This document shows, piece by piece, positions 17,951-26,796 of a stretch of 64,000 nucleotides of DNA (position 1 is its first letter; the number at the start of each line of letters is the position of its first letter). The notes below the pieces were generated by a model. That model saw nothing but the letters and a program-made list of their open reading frames with translations, ran no database searches and was not told the origin of the DNA. The translations under genes were made by a program, and so were the position numbers. Source of the DNA: CAZJFH01 sp964545205 (GTDB lineage: Bacteria > Pseudomonadota > Alphaproteobacteria > Rhodospirillales > Magnetospirillaceae); the NCBI GenBank assembly GCA_964545205.1, contig CAZJFH010000005.1, forward strand, positions 1 to 64,000, in the 5' to 3' direction.

Positions 17951-18838
17951 ATGAGACGAGACTTCCTGAAGATGCTGATGGCCGGTGCCCTGCTGGCCGG
18001 CTCCGCGCTGGCCGTGCACCCGGCCGCCGCCGCCGACAAGCCGGTCCGCATCGGCTGGACCGCCTGGTCCGACGCCGAGGCGGTGACCAGGATCGCCCAG
18101 CGGATCATCGAGGAGCGGCTGAACCAGCCGGTCGAGCTGGTGCTGGCCGATATCGGCCTGCAGTACCAGGGCCTGGCCAAGGGCGATCTCGATTTCATGA
18201 TGATGTCCTGGCAGCCGATGACCCACGGCAACTACCTGGAGAAGGTCGGCGACGAGATGGTGTCGCTGGGCATCCTCTACACCCGCGCCCGCCTCGGCTG
18301 GGTGGTGCCGGCCTACGTGCCGGAGGACCAGGTCAAGACCATCGCCGACCTCGCCAAGCCCGAGGTCCGCGACAAGCTCGACGGCAAGATCCAGGGCATC
18401 GATCCCGGCGCCGGCCTGATGCAGGCCTCCGAGACGGCGATCGACGCCTACGGGCTCGACGACTATCAGCTCGTCTCGGCCAGCGGCGCGGCGATGACGG
18501 CGGCGCTCAGCCGGGCGATCAAGCGCGACGAGTGGATCGTCGTCACCGGCTGGAGCCCGCACTGGAAGTTCGCCAAGTGGGACCTGCGCTACCTCGAGGA
18601 TCCCAAGGGCGTGCTCGGCGGCCTGGAGCGCATCCACGTCATGGCGCGCAAGGATTTCTACCAGGACCATCCCAGGGTCGCCGAGTTCCTGACCCGCATG
18701 TACATCCCGCTGGAGGACCTCGAGGCGGTGATGTTCGAGGCCACCAACAGCTCCTACGAGGAGGCGGTCGAGGCCTACATCAAGAACAACCAGGACCGCA
18801 TCGACTACTGGGTCACCGGCGAGATGCCGACGTCGTAA
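17951..18838 (+). CDS. proX: Glycine betaine/proline ABC transporter substrate-binding protein ProX
   Basis: Periplasmic OpuAC-family receptor, 295 aa. The start MRRDFLKMLMAGALLAGSALAVHPAAAAD is a signal peptide with an RRDFLK motif that could be a Tat signal but lacks the full SRRxFLK context. The mature part (VRIGWTAWSDAEAVTRIAQRIIEERLNQPVELV) is typical of the family, and tryptophans that could form the quaternary-amine cage are present (W in TAWSD, MSWQPM, TGWSPHWKF). It delivers betaine, proline or a related osmolyte to ProVW. A long palindrome follows the gene. Confidence 0.93.
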   Translation: MRRDFLKMLMAGALLAGSALAVHPAAAADKPVRIGWTAWSDAEAVTRIAQRIIEERLNQPVELVLADIGLQYQGLAKGDLDFMMMSWQPMTHGNYLEKVGDEMVSLGILYTRARLGWVVPAYVPEDQVKTIADLAKPEVRDKLDGKIQGIDPGAGLMQASETAIDAYGLDDYQLVSASGAAMTAALSRAIKRDEWIVVTGWSPHWKFAKWDLRYLEDPKGVLGGLERIHVMARKDFYQDHPRVAEFLTRMYIPLEDLEAVMFEATNSSYEEAVEAYIKNNQDRIDYWVTGEMPTS

Positions 18839-18876
18839 GAGCCGCGCGGGGCGCACGACACAGGCAGGCAAGCGGA

Positions 18877-18921
18877 CTGGGAGCGCGGGCGTCCCGCCCG
18901 CCACGACGCCCGCGCTCCCAG
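18877..18921. repeat. 17-bp perfect inverted repeat after proX
   Basis: Arms at 18877-18893 (beginning CTGGGAGCGCGGGCG) and 18905-18921 are exact complements around an 11-base loop. The sequence GGGAGCGCGGGCGTCCCGCCCGC is a look-alike of dispersed GC-rich palindromic repeats in proteobacteria. It lies between convergent proX and the hydrolase gene, so it may also end transcription. Confidence 0.7.
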
Positions 18922-18972
18922 GAAAGCCAATCCCTTTCGCTTGCGGGAGGGGCCTAGGGTCTCCAGACCCGC

Positions 18973-19737
18973 TTAGCCCAGGAACCGCTCCAGCTCGGCG
19001 ACGAAGGCCTCGGGCTTTTCGGCGTGCGGCCAGTGGCCGGCGCCGGCGATGGTGCGGATTTCGGCGCGCGGGAACAGCGCGGCGATCCGCCCGTGGTGTT
19101 CGGGCCGGACATAGTCCGAGGCCTCGCCGGCCAGGAACAGGGTCGGCCCGTCGTAGCGGCGCCCGTCGCAGGCCGCGGGCCAGCCCATGATCGCCTCCAT
19201 GTTGGCGCCGAGCGCGTCGAGGTTGATCCGCCAGCGCAGGCCGGCCTCGTCGCTGACGACGTTCTGCAGCAGGAACGCCCGCAGCGACGGGTCGGGCACG
19301 CCGGCGCGAAGCTGCTCCTCGACCTCGGCGCGGCGCTCGACCCGCGCGAAGTCGACCGCCTTCATGGCCCGGATGTAGTCGCCGTGGCTGCGTCCGGAAT
19401 AGGCCACCGGCGCGATGTCGACGACGACCAGCCGCTCGACCAGGCCGGGATAGAGCAGCGCCAGCGTCATCGCCGCCTTGCCGCCCATGCTGTGGCCGAG
19501 CACGCCGCAGCGGCCGAGCGGCGCGACCGCCTCGCGCAGGTCGGCGGCCATCGCCTCGTAGTCCATCTCGGCCGTCCACGGCGAGCCGCCATGGTTGCGC
19601 AGGTCGAGCGCGATGGCGCGGCGGTCCTCGCCGAGACGGCGCGCCACCGTGGCCCAGTTGCGGGCCGAGCCGAACAGCCCGTGCAGGATCACCAGCGGCC
19701 GGCCGGCCCCGAATTCCAGCGATGCCAGAGCAACCAT
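18973..19737 (-). CDS. Alpha/beta-hydrolase (YbfF-like esterase)
   Basis: 254 aa cytoplasmic hydrolase. Oxyanion region LVILHGLFGSARNWATVARRL, aspartate/asparagine motif ALDLRNHGGSPW, nucleophile motif LGHSMGGKAAM, and a C-terminal GAGHWPHAEKPE histidine give the full catalytic triad. The order HGLFGS...RNHG...GHSMGG...GHW matches the YbfF/ABHD11 esterase group, whose natural substrates (acyl thioesters or esters) are not settled. Start: an ATG with a perfect AAAGGAGGTGACG ribosome site; a GTG six bases earlier lies inside that site and is unlikely. It is divergent from hprK. Confidence 0.85.
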   Translation of the reverse strand: MVALASLEFGAGRPLVILHGLFGSARNWATVARRLGEDRRAIALDLRNHGGSPWTAEMDYEAMAADLREAVAPLGRCGVLGHSMGGKAAMTLALLYPGLVERLVVVDIAPVAYSGRSHGDYIRAMKAVDFARVERRAEVEEQLRAGVPDPSLRAFLLQNVVSDEAGLRWRINLDALGANMEAIMGWPAACDGRRYDGPTLFLAGEASDYVRPEHHGRIAALFPRAEIRTIAGAGHWPHAEKPEAFVAELERFLG

Positions 19738-19834
19738 CGTCACCTCCTTTGGCGGCGATCATGGTCATCCTCGGCCCCGCGGGCAAGTCGCGCCGACGAT
19801 TGACTCCGCTCCCGAGCCGCTCCACGCTGCCGGC

Positions 19835-20278
19835 ATGGACCCGATCCGCATCCATGCCACCTGCATCCGCATCGGCACGCACGGCGTGCTGCTGCGCGGC
19901 GCCTCGGCCAGCGGCAAGTCCGATCTGGCGCTGCGGCTGATCGACGGCGGCGCGGCGCTGGTCGCCGACGACCAGACCGAGCTGACCGCCGCCGGGGGCG
20001 TGCTGACGGCGCGGCCGCCGCAGGCGCTGGCCGGGCTGATGGAGGTGCGCGGGCTCGGCATCCTGCGCGTCGGCAACGCCGAGTCGGCGCAGGTGCGGCT
20101 GGTGATCGATCTGGTGCCGCCGGAGGCCTGCGAGCGGATGCCAAAACCGGGCCGTTGCGAGTTGTGCGGCGTCAGTCTGCCGCTCGTCGCGCTGGCGCCG
20201 TTCGAGGCCTCGGCGCCGGCCAAGGTTCGCCTTGCGGTTCGGCTCGCGACGGGCGATATAATCACCGCCCATGGATGA
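19835..20278 (+). CDS. hprK: HPr kinase/phosphorylase (short alphaproteobacterial form)
   Basis: 147 aa, C-terminal kinase domain only, as usual in alphaproteobacteria. P-loop GASASGKSDLALRL, catalytic DD in LVADDQTEL, and the HprK signature region VRGLGILRV. It phosphorylates a serine of HPr (ptsH downstream) in response to metabolic state. The ATG begins the conserved MDPIRIHATCIRIG; longer upstream frames have no family similarity. The last 8 bases overlap rapZ, so the relay genes are translationally coupled. Confidence 0.92.
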   Translation: MDPIRIHATCIRIGTHGVLLRGASASGKSDLALRLIDGGAALVADDQTELTAAGGVLTARPPQALAGLMEVRGLGILRVGNAESAQVRLVIDLVPPEACERMPKPGRCELCGVSLPLVALAPFEASAPAKVRLAVRLATGDIITAHG

Positions 20279-21227
20279 CCGCGACCACCCCGCCGCTCGC
20301 TTCGCCCCGGACGCCGGCTCGGCACCCGGCGGCGGCGGCATGGTCGCCCAGGGCTGCACGGTGGTCATCGTCACCGGCATGTCCGGCGCCGGGCGGACCA
20401 TGGCGCTCAAGGCCTTCGAGGACCTCGGCTACGAGACGGTCGACAACCTGCCGCTGTCGCTGCTCGGCAGCCTGGTCGGCGGCGGCGCCGTCGGCCGGCC
20501 GCTGGCGATCGGCATCGACATCCGCACCCGCGACTTCGGCGTCGATCCGGTGCTCAACGAGATCGACCAGCTCGTGGCGCAGTGCGGCCAGCCGGTGCAG
20601 ATGCTGTTCATCGACTGCGACGACGACGTGCTGTGCCGGCGCTACACCGAGACCCGCCACCGCCACCCGCTGGCCGGCGACCGGCCGCTGCTCGACGGCA
20701 TCCAGCACGAGCGCCGGCTGATCGCGCCCCTGCGGCTGCGGGCCGACGTCGTCATCGACACGTCCAGCCTGCCGCCGGGCCAGCTCAAGCGCCTGATCGA
20801 GGGGCATTTCGGCGGCCGCAGCGACGGGCGGCTGGTGGTGTTCGTCACCTCCTTCGCCTACCGGCGCGGGCTGCCGCGCGAGGCCGACCTGGTGTTCGAC
20901 GCCCGTTTCCTGCGCAATCCGCATTACGACGCCGCGCTGCGGCCCTATACCGGCCGCGACGCCGCGGTCGCCGAATACGTCGCCGGCGATCCCGATTTCG
21001 CCGACTTCTTCGGCCATGTGACGGCGCTGCTGGAACCGCTGCTGCCGCGCTACGCCGCCGAGGGCAAGAGCTATCTGACCATCGCCGTCGGCTGCACCGG
21101 CGGGCGGCATCGATCGGTGTTCATCACCGAGAAGCTGGCCGCATGGCTGCGCGACAAGGGACAGAGGGTGGACCTCCGGCACCGCGAACTGGAGGAGGGG
21201 GGCACGGAGGTGAAGGCTTCGCAATGA
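20271..21227 (+). CDS. rapZ: RNase adapter protein RapZ (YvcJ family nucleotide-binding protein)
   Basis: 318 aa. Walker A-like TGMSGAGRT at residues 35-43, where the usual P-loop lysine is arginine (R42); family block FEDLGYETVDNLP follows, then the C-terminal domain with FVTSFAYRRGLPREADLVFDARFLRNPHY, TGRD and the final SYLTIAVGCTGGRHRSVFITEKL. In enterobacteria RapZ controls GlmZ RNA decay and amino-sugar synthesis; in alphaproteobacteria its gene sits with the PTS relay but the target is less clear. A first 23 residues are poorly conserved, so Met24 could also be the start. It overlaps the EIIA gene by 4 bases (ATGA). Confidence 0.9.
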   Translation: MDDRDHPAARFAPDAGSAPGGGGMVAQGCTVVIVTGMSGAGRTMALKAFEDLGYETVDNLPLSLLGSLVGGGAVGRPLAIGIDIRTRDFGVDPVLNEIDQLVAQCGQPVQMLFIDCDDDVLCRRYTETRHRHPLAGDRPLLDGIQHERRLIAPLRLRADVVIDTSSLPPGQLKRLIEGHFGGRSDGRLVVFVTSFAYRRGLPREADLVFDARFLRNPHYDAALRPYTGRDAAVAEYVAGDPDFADFFGHVTALLEPLLPRYAAEGKSYLTIAVGCTGGRHRSVFITEKLAAWLRDKGQRVDLRHRELEEGGTEVKASQ

Positions 21228-21631
21228 TAGGACTGGTATTGGTCACCCACGGCCGGCTGGCCGAGGAGCTGGTCGCGGCGCTGGAGCACGTCGTCGGGCC
21301 GCAGCCCAATGTCGCGACCGTGTGCATCGGCCCCGACGACGACATGGAGCGGCGGCGGATCGACATCCTCGAGCGCGTCTCGCAGGTCGACGACGGCAGC
21401 GGCGTCGTCGTGCTCACCGACATGTTCGGCGGCACGCCGTCGAACCTGGCGATCTCGATCATGGACAAGGCCAAGGTCGAGGTGATCGCCGGCGTCAACC
21501 TGCCGATGCTGATCAAGCTGGCCAGCGTGCGCAACAACGAGCCGCTGGACACCGCGGTCTCCAGCGCGCAGGAGGCCGGCCGCAAGTACATCAACGTCGC
21601 CTCGCGGCTGCTGACCCAGGACGGGGCATGA
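21224..21631 (+). CDS. Mannose-family PTS EIIA protein
   Basis: 135 aa soluble EIIA of the mannose (ManX) fold. Phospho-acceptor His9 lies in VLVTHGRLA, and the signature VVVLTDMFGGTPSNLAI is clear. No EIIB, EIIC or EIID domain is fused or adjacent. In alphaproteobacteria this EIIA is the end of a regulatory phosphorelay rather than part of a sugar permease. It starts within the rapZ stop (ATGA) and ends within the HPr start (ATGA), so the row is tightly coupled. Confidence 0.92.
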   Translation: MIGLVLVTHGRLAEELVAALEHVVGPQPNVATVCIGPDDDMERRRIDILERVSQVDDGSGVVVLTDMFGGTPSNLAISIMDKAKVEVIAGVNLPMLIKLASVRNNEPLDTAVSSAQEAGRKYINVASRLLTQDGA

Positions 21632-21918
21632 CCGAGGAGAAGCAGAACGCGGGCCTGCAGCGCTCGGCGCTGATCCAGAACCGCCGCGGCCTGCACGCTC
21701 GCGCCGCCGCCAAGTTCGTCAAGCTGGCCGGCCAGTTCGACGCCCAGGTCATGGTGTCGAAGAAGGGCATGGAGGTTTCGGGCCTGTCGATCATGGGGCT
21801 GATGATGCTGGCGGCCGGCCCAGGCTGCACGATCGACCTGCGGGCCGAAGGGCCGCAGGCCGAGGAGGCTTTGGGCGCGCTGACCGATCTGATCAACAGC
21901 AAGTTCGATGAAGACTAG
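21628..21918 (+). CDS. ptsH: Phosphocarrier protein HPr
   Basis: 96 aa. His23 in QNRRGLHARAAAKF is the EI-phosphorylated histidine; the serine in KKGMEVSGLSIMGLMML corresponds to the regulatory site of HPr kinase, matching the presence of hprK. HPr carries phosphate from EI to the mannose-type EIIA. Its start overlaps the EIIA stop and its last 11 bases overlap ptsI. Confidence 0.93.
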   Translation: MTEEKQNAGLQRSALIQNRRGLHARAAAKFVKLAGQFDAQVMVSKKGMEVSGLSIMGLMMLAAGPGCTIDLRAEGPQAEEALGALTDLINSKFDED

Positions 21919-23701
21919 GGCGCGCGACCCGCGACCGGCCGACGCCTGCGCGGCGGCCGAGCGCGTGTACGAGGGCCTGGGCGTCGGCCCGGGCATCGCC
22001 ATCGGCGTCGCCCATCTCCACGACGCCGGCATCGTCGAAGTCCCCGAATACCGCATTCCGTCCGGCCGGATCGAGACCGAGCGCCAGCGCTTCGCCGAGG
22101 CGGTCGCCCATGCCAGCCGCCAGGTCTCGAAGCTGCAGGCCAAGGCGCGCCAGCTCCCCGGCGCCGCCGCCGAGGAACTCAACTACCTGCTGGAAGCCTA
22201 CCAGCACATGCTCAAGGGCTCGCGCCTGGTGCGCGGCGTCGACCGCCGCATCGGCGAGCAGCGGATCAACGCCGAGGCGGCGATCCAGCACGAGATCGCC
22301 GAGATCGTCCAGGGCTTCCAGGCGATGGACGACGCCTATCTCGCCGCCCGCGTCGAGGACGTGCGCGAGGTCGGCCAGCGCCTGGTGCGCAATCTCGTCC
22401 GCGCCCCCTACCGGCCGTTCTCGCAGCTTCCGCGCAACGCGGTGATCCTGTCCGAGGAGCTGACCCCGGCCGACACCGCCCTGCTCGACCCGGCCAGCGT
22501 CGCCGGCTTCGCCACCGTGCTCGGCGGCGCCCACAGCCACACGGCGATCATGGCCCGCTCGCTGGGGCTGCCGGCGGTGGTGGCGGTCACCGGGCTGGTG
22601 GCGCGGGTGCGCCCGGGCATGGCGGTGATCGTCGACGGCTCCGGCGGCCGGGTGATCACCGATCCGACGCCGCAGACGCTGGCGCGCTATCGCGTGCTGC
22701 GCGCCCAGTTCCTGCGCCAGCGCCGCAGCCTCGGCCGGCTCGCCAAGCTGCCGGCGGTGACCAGGGACGGCGCCGCCGTCAGCCTGCAGGCCAATGTCGA
22801 ACTGCCGAGCGAGATCGATTCCGTCCTCGCCGCCGGCGCCGAGGGCATCGGCCTGCTGCGCAGCGAATTCCTGTTCATGAATCGCGACGACGTGCCCGGC
22901 GAGGACGAGCAGTACGCCTTCCTGCGCGACGTCGTCGAGAGGATGAACGGCCGCCCGGTCACCATCCGCACCCTCGACGCCGGCAGCGACAAGCTCGCGC
23001 CGGCCCTGCGCATGGGCGCGTCGAGCAACCCGGCGCTGGGCCTGCGGGCGATCCGGCTGTCGCTGTCGCGGCCCGAGCTTCTCGAGGCGCAGCTCGCGGC
23101 CATCCTGCGCGCCGGCGTCCACGGCCCGGTGCGCATATTGCTGCCGATGGTCACCGCCGTCTCGGAAATCCGGTCGGTGCGCACGGCGCTGGCCGATGTC
23201 GTCAGGCGGCTGAAGCGTGCCGGCACGCCGATCGCCGATCCGCTGCCGCCGCTCGGCGTGATGATCGAGGTGCCCGGCGCGGCGCTCGGCGCCGACGCCC
23301 TGGCCTGGCATTCCGACTTCTTCTCGATCGGCACCAACGACCTGACCCAGTACACGCTGGCGATCGATCGCGCCGACGAATCGGTGGCGCATCTCTACGA
23401 TCCGCTGCACGCAGCGGTGCTGCGGCTGATCCAGTTCGCCGCCGAGGCGGCGCTCAGGGCGCGCATTCCCGTCTCGCTGTGCGGCGAGATGGCCGGCGAT
23501 CCGCGCTTCTCGGCGCTGCTGCTGGGCCTGGGCATCCGCGACCTGTCGATGTCGGCGACCAACATCGCCCGCGTCAAGCGCCGCATCCGCGCGCTGGACC
23601 TCGTCGCGGCGACGCGCCGCGCGCGGGTGATCATGGATCAGTTCGACTCGGCCCGCATCGGCCAGCTTCTCGACGACTTCAACGACACCGAGGGCGGCTG
23701 A
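21908..23701 (+). CDS. ptsI: Phosphoenolpyruvate-protein phosphotransferase (EI)
   Basis: 597 aa, first enzyme of the PTS, autophosphorylating from phosphoenolpyruvate. The swivelling histidine is H211 in GGAHSHTAIMARSLGLPAVV; PEP-binding features GLLRSEFLFMNRD, FFSIGTNDLTQY and the catalytic cysteine in VSLCGEMAGDP are present. No GAF domain is attached, so it is EI rather than EI-Ntr. It completes the row hprK-rapZ-EIIA-HPr-EI. It converges on nfeD, whose stop lies 3 bases away. Confidence 0.93.
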   Translation: MKTRARDPRPADACAAAERVYEGLGVGPGIAIGVAHLHDAGIVEVPEYRIPSGRIETERQRFAEAVAHASRQVSKLQAKARQLPGAAAEELNYLLEAYQHMLKGSRLVRGVDRRIGEQRINAEAAIQHEIAEIVQGFQAMDDAYLAARVEDVREVGQRLVRNLVRAPYRPFSQLPRNAVILSEELTPADTALLDPASVAGFATVLGGAHSHTAIMARSLGLPAVVAVTGLVARVRPGMAVIVDGSGGRVITDPTPQTLARYRVLRAQFLRQRRSLGRLAKLPAVTRDGAAVSLQANVELPSEIDSVLAAGAEGIGLLRSEFLFMNRDDVPGEDEQYAFLRDVVERMNGRPVTIRTLDAGSDKLAPALRMGASSNPALGLRAIRLSLSRPELLEAQLAAILRAGVHGPVRILLPMVTAVSEIRSVRTALADVVRRLKRAGTPIADPLPPLGVMIEVPGAALGADALAWHSDFFSIGTNDLTQYTLAIDRADESVAHLYDPLHAAVLRLIQFAAEAALRARIPVSLCGEMAGDPRFSALLLGLGIRDLSMSATNIARVKRRIRALDLVAATRRARVIMDQFDSARIGQLLDDFNDTEGG

Positions 23702-23704
23702 GGA

Positions 23705-24175
23705 TCAGGCCGCCGGCTCGGCCGTGCTCTCGGCCGGCGCGACCCGAAGCACGGTGCCGTCGGCGCCGACCACGGCGACGCGGGTGCCGGCCGGGCAGTC
23801 GGGGCCCGACACCTTCCAGGTGCCGTCGCCGACCCGCAGCCGCCCCGAGCCGCCGACGATCGGGCCATCGAGAAGGAAGGTCTGGCCGACATACTGCTGG
23901 GCGCGGCGGTTGAGCAGCGGGTGGTCGGATTCGGCGACGCCGCGGGCGGCGTAGACGCGCCGCCCGATCAGGGCCGCGACCATCGCCAGGCCGGCGAAGG
24001 CCAGCACCTGGCCCTCCCAGGCCAGATCGGGCAGCGCCAGGACCAGGAAACCGGCGACGGCGGCGGCGGCGCCGATCCAGATCAGGAACATGCCGGGCAG
24101 CAGCATCTCGGCGATCGCCAGCGCCGCGGCGATGATCCACCAGTGCCAGTGATTGAGGGGCGAGAGCAGGTCCAT
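23705..24175 (-). CDS. NfeD-family membrane protein
   Basis: 156 aa. Three to four hydrophobic segments (HWHWWIIAAALAIAEMLLPGMFLIWIGAAAAVAGFLVLALPDL and VLAFAGLAMVAALI) followed by a C-terminal OB-fold domain with GQTFLLDGPIVGGSGRLRVGDGTWKVSGPDCPAGTRVAVVGADGTVLRV. NfeD proteins pair with SPFH/stomatin partners; the SPFH gene lies 4 bases upstream in the same direction. This is the short (YbbK/NfeD1b) form without the ClpP-like protease domain. Membrane microdomain role inferred from the family. Confidence 0.88.
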   Translation of the reverse strand: MDLLSPLNHWHWWIIAAALAIAEMLLPGMFLIWIGAAAAVAGFLVLALPDLAWEGQVLAFAGLAMVAALIGRRVYAARGVAESDHPLLNRRAQQYVGQTFLLDGPIVGGSGRLRVGDGTWKVSGPDCPAGTRVAVVGADGTVLRVAPAESTAEPAA

Positions 24176-24179
24176 GGCG

Positions 24180-25109
24180 TCAGCCCGGCACCTTGGACTT
24201 GCCCAGCGCCTCCCTGGCGAGCTCGCCGATGCCGCCGATGGCGCCGATGACGTTGGCCGCCTCCAGCGGCATCATCACCAGCTTCTGGTTCGGGGCCTTG
24301 GCGATCTCCTCGAGCGCGTCGACATAGCGCACGGCGACGAAGTAGTTGACCGCCTGCACCGAGCCCTTGGCGATGGCTTCCGAAACCAGCGTCGTCGCCT
24401 TGGCCTCGGCCTCGGCCTCGCGCTCGCGGGCCTCGGCGTCGCGCCAGGCGGCCTCGCGGCGGCCCTCGGCGGCGAGGATGGTCGCCTGCTTCTCGCCCTC
24501 GGCCTTCAGCACCGCGGCCTGGCGCAGGCCCTCGGCCTCGAGGATGGCGGCGCGCTTCTCGCGCTCGGCCTTCATCTGGCGGGCCATCGATTCGACCAGG
24601 TCGCGCGGCGGCTCGATGTCCTTGATCTCGACGCGGGTGATCTTGACGCCCCACGAGCCGGTGGCCTCGTCGACGACCAGCAGGAGCTGGGTGTTGATCT
24701 TGTCGCGCTGGCTCAACAGCTCGTCGAGGTCCATGCCGCCCATCACCGTGCGCACGTTGGTCATGGTCAGGTTGAGGATCGCCAGTTCGAGGTCGCGGAC
24801 CTCGTAGGCGGCGCGGGCGGCGTCGAGCACCTGGAAGAACACGACGCCGTCGACCGAGACCATCGCGTTGTCGCGGGTGATGATCTCCTGCGTCGGCACG
24901 TCGAGCACCTGCTCCATGACGTTCAGCTTGGCGCCGACGCGGTCGACCAGCGGCATGATGACGTGCAGGCCCGGCGGCAAGGTGGTGGTGTACTTGCCGA
25001 AGCGTTCGACCGTGTATTCCCAGCCCTGCGGCACCACCTTGACGCCCATCGCGACGATGACGACGGCGAGGACCGCGAAGACGATGACGAAAATGGCCAA
25101 CAGATCCAT
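24180..25109 (-). CDS. SPFH/Band 7 (stomatin/prohibitin-like) protein
   Basis: 309 aa. N-terminal membrane anchor MDLLAIFVIVFAVLAVVIVAM, then the SPFH domain (VPQGWEYTVERFGKYTTTLPPGLHVIMPLVDRVGAKLNVMEQVLDVPTQEIITRDNAMVSVDGVVFFQVLDA), followed by a long Ala/Glu/Lys coiled coil (residues about 180-260: EKRAAILEAEGLRQAAVLKAEGEKQ). This is the QmcA/YbbK type. It should form a large ring in the membrane with NfeD. The ATG matches the hydrophobic start; the frame extends well upstream over the divergent gene and is not coding there. Confidence 0.9.
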   Translation of the reverse strand: MDLLAIFVIVFAVLAVVIVAMGVKVVPQGWEYTVERFGKYTTTLPPGLHVIMPLVDRVGAKLNVMEQVLDVPTQEIITRDNAMVSVDGVVFFQVLDAARAAYEVRDLELAILNLTMTNVRTVMGGMDLDELLSQRDKINTQLLLVVDEATGSWGVKITRVEIKDIEPPRDLVESMARQMKAEREKRAAILEAEGLRQAAVLKAEGEKQATILAAEGRREAAWRDAEAREREAEAEAKATTLVSEAIAKGSVQAVNYFVAVRYVDALEEIAKAPNQKLVMMPLEAANVIGAIGGIGELAREALGKSKVPG

Positions 25110-25182
25110 GCGCGGCCCCCTGTTCAGGCTGTGCGAGCCGCACCATGATAGCCGAAGCCGCCGATCCGCGACAGGAGATGTC

Positions 25183-26613
25183 ATGCGCGTCCTCATCACC
25201 GCCCTCGCCGTGGCGCTGACCGCCGCCGCGACCGCCGCCGCCCAGGAGGCGCCGACGATCCTCGCGGTCCCCGACGCCCCGCGCGAGCTGTCGCTGACCA
25301 TCCACAACGGCGGCACCGCGATGGTGCGCGACCGCCGGCCGGTGACCCTGCGCCCCGGCGCCAACCGCCTGGTGTTCGACGCCATCGCCGACACCATCGT
25401 CCCCGAGAGCGTGGTCCTGCGGCCGGCCGGCGTGGCCGCCCCGCTGCCGGTCGTCGAGAGCGTCTTCCGGCCGGGGCGGCTGACCCCGCGCAACCTGCTG
25501 GCCGAATCGGTCGGCGACGCGGTCTGGGTGGCGCGGACCAATCCGGCGACCGGCGAGGTCGAGCGCCGGCGCGGCCGGCTGCTGGCCTTCGAGGACGGCA
25601 TCGTGGTCGAGGTCGACGGCCGGATCGAGATGGTGCCGCCGGAGGCCGTCGCCGTCGACGCCGTGCCGGCCGGCCTGCAGGCGGCGCCGGCGCTCTCGAT
25701 CACCGTCGAGGCCGGTGCCGCGGCGGTGCGCGCCGTCGAGCTGGCCTATCTCGCCGGCGGCCTCGACTGGCGGGCCGACTACGTCCTCGAGCTGCGGCCC
25801 GGCGCCGACGCCGACCTGCGCGCCCAGGTGACGGTGACCAACGAGACCGACACGTCATGGCCCGACGCGCGGCTGTCCTTCGCCGCCGGCGAGGTCAACC
25901 GCGTCGAGCCGCCGCCGCCGCCGCCGCCGCGCCCGGCGGCGATGGCGATGCGGGCGATCGCCGAGTCGGCGCCGGCCAAGGACCTGGAGCCCGAGGCGAT
26001 GGCGGCGGCGCATCTGTACCGGCTCGACCGGCCGACCGATCTCGGCGCCCGTCAGACCAAGCAGATCGCGCTGCTGTCGCGGGCCGGCGTGCCCGTCGAG
26101 CGCGAATACGTCGCCCGCGCCCCGAGCTTCGGCTTCCACGGCCGCGTGCCGCAGCCGCAGGAAAGCAACGCGGCGCTGGAGCTGGTGTTGCGGAACACCG
26201 ATCAGGCCCGGCTGGGCGTGCCGCTGCCGGCGGGCGTGGTGCGGGTCTACCGGCGCGATTCGGCCGGCGAGCTGCAGTTCCAGGGCGAGGACCGCATCGG
26301 CCACACCGCGGCCGGCGGCGAGGTGCGGCTGACGGTCGGCCGCGACTTCGACCTGCCGGTCGAGCGCCGCCAGACGGCGTTCGAGCGCATCGGCCAGAGC
26401 GCGCACGAGAGCGCCTACGAAGTCGAACTGCGCAACGCCAAGCCCGAGCCGGTGACCGTGCTGGTCGAGGAGCGCATGCCCGGCGACTGGACGGTCGTCG
26501 AGGAAAGCCTGCCGCACGACAAGAAGACCGCCCAGACGGCGGTCTGGGCGGTGCCGGTGCCGGCCGGCGGCACCGCGACCCTGCGCTACCGGGTGCGGGT
26601 CGAGGGGTTCTGA
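25183..26613 (+). CDS. Exported DUF4139-containing protein
   Basis: 476 aa. Signal peptide MRVLITALAVALTAAATAAAQ; the N-terminal half resembles the DUF4140-like region and the C-terminal half the DUF4139 family (LAYLAGGLDWRADYVLELRPGADADLRAQVTVTNETDTSWPDARLSFAAGEV... ending in GTATLRYRVRVEGF). A proline run (EPPPPPPPRP) separates the two beta-rich parts. Such proteins are predicted secreted or periplasmic, function unknown. A good ribosome site (ACAGGAGATGTC) supports the start. It is divergent from the SPFH gene by 73 bases. Confidence 0.8.
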   Translation: MRVLITALAVALTAAATAAAQEAPTILAVPDAPRELSLTIHNGGTAMVRDRRPVTLRPGANRLVFDAIADTIVPESVVLRPAGVAAPLPVVESVFRPGRLTPRNLLAESVGDAVWVARTNPATGEVERRRGRLLAFEDGIVVEVDGRIEMVPPEAVAVDAVPAGLQAAPALSITVEAGAAAVRAVELAYLAGGLDWRADYVLELRPGADADLRAQVTVTNETDTSWPDARLSFAAGEVNRVEPPPPPPPRPAAMAMRAIAESAPAKDLEPEAMAAAHLYRLDRPTDLGARQTKQIALLSRAGVPVEREYVARAPSFGFHGRVPQPQESNAALELVLRNTDQARLGVPLPAGVVRVYRRDSAGELQFQGEDRIGHTAAGGEVRLTVGRDFDLPVERRQTAFERIGQSAHESAYEVELRNAKPEPVTVLVEERMPGDWTVVEESLPHDKKTAQTAVWAVPVPAGGTATLRYRVRVEGF

Positions 26614-26706
26614 CCGCGCGCGCGGGAAATTCGCCCAGCCAGCAATTTGCGTTGCGGGCGGCCCGCGATTGCGCTAGGTTGCGCGCCGCCCCCAATGGGG
26701 GTAAGC

Positions 26707-26796
26707 GGAGGGGTGCCAGAGCGGTCGATTGGGCCGGTCTCGAAAACCGGTGTACCCGCAAGGGTACCGTGGGTTCGAATCCCACCCCCTCCGCCA
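26707..26796 (+). tRNA. tRNA-Ser(CGA)
   Basis: Acceptor GGAGGGG pairs with CCCCTCC, the anticodon stem-loop reads CCGGT-CTCGAAA-ACCGG with CGA anticodon, a long variable arm (TGTACCCGCAAGGGTACC) marks a type II tRNA, and the T-loop is GTTCGAATC. CCA is encoded. The last 15 bases recur exactly at 28389-28403, which suggests that the gene is an integration site. Confidence 0.95.
26782..26796 (+). repeat. Putative attL (3' end of tRNA-Ser)
   Basis: Left copy of the 15-bp direct repeat CCACCCCCTCCGCCA, covering the 3' acceptor strand, discriminator and CCA of the tRNA. The tRNA remains intact, as is usual when an element restores the 3' end on integration. Confidence 0.6.
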
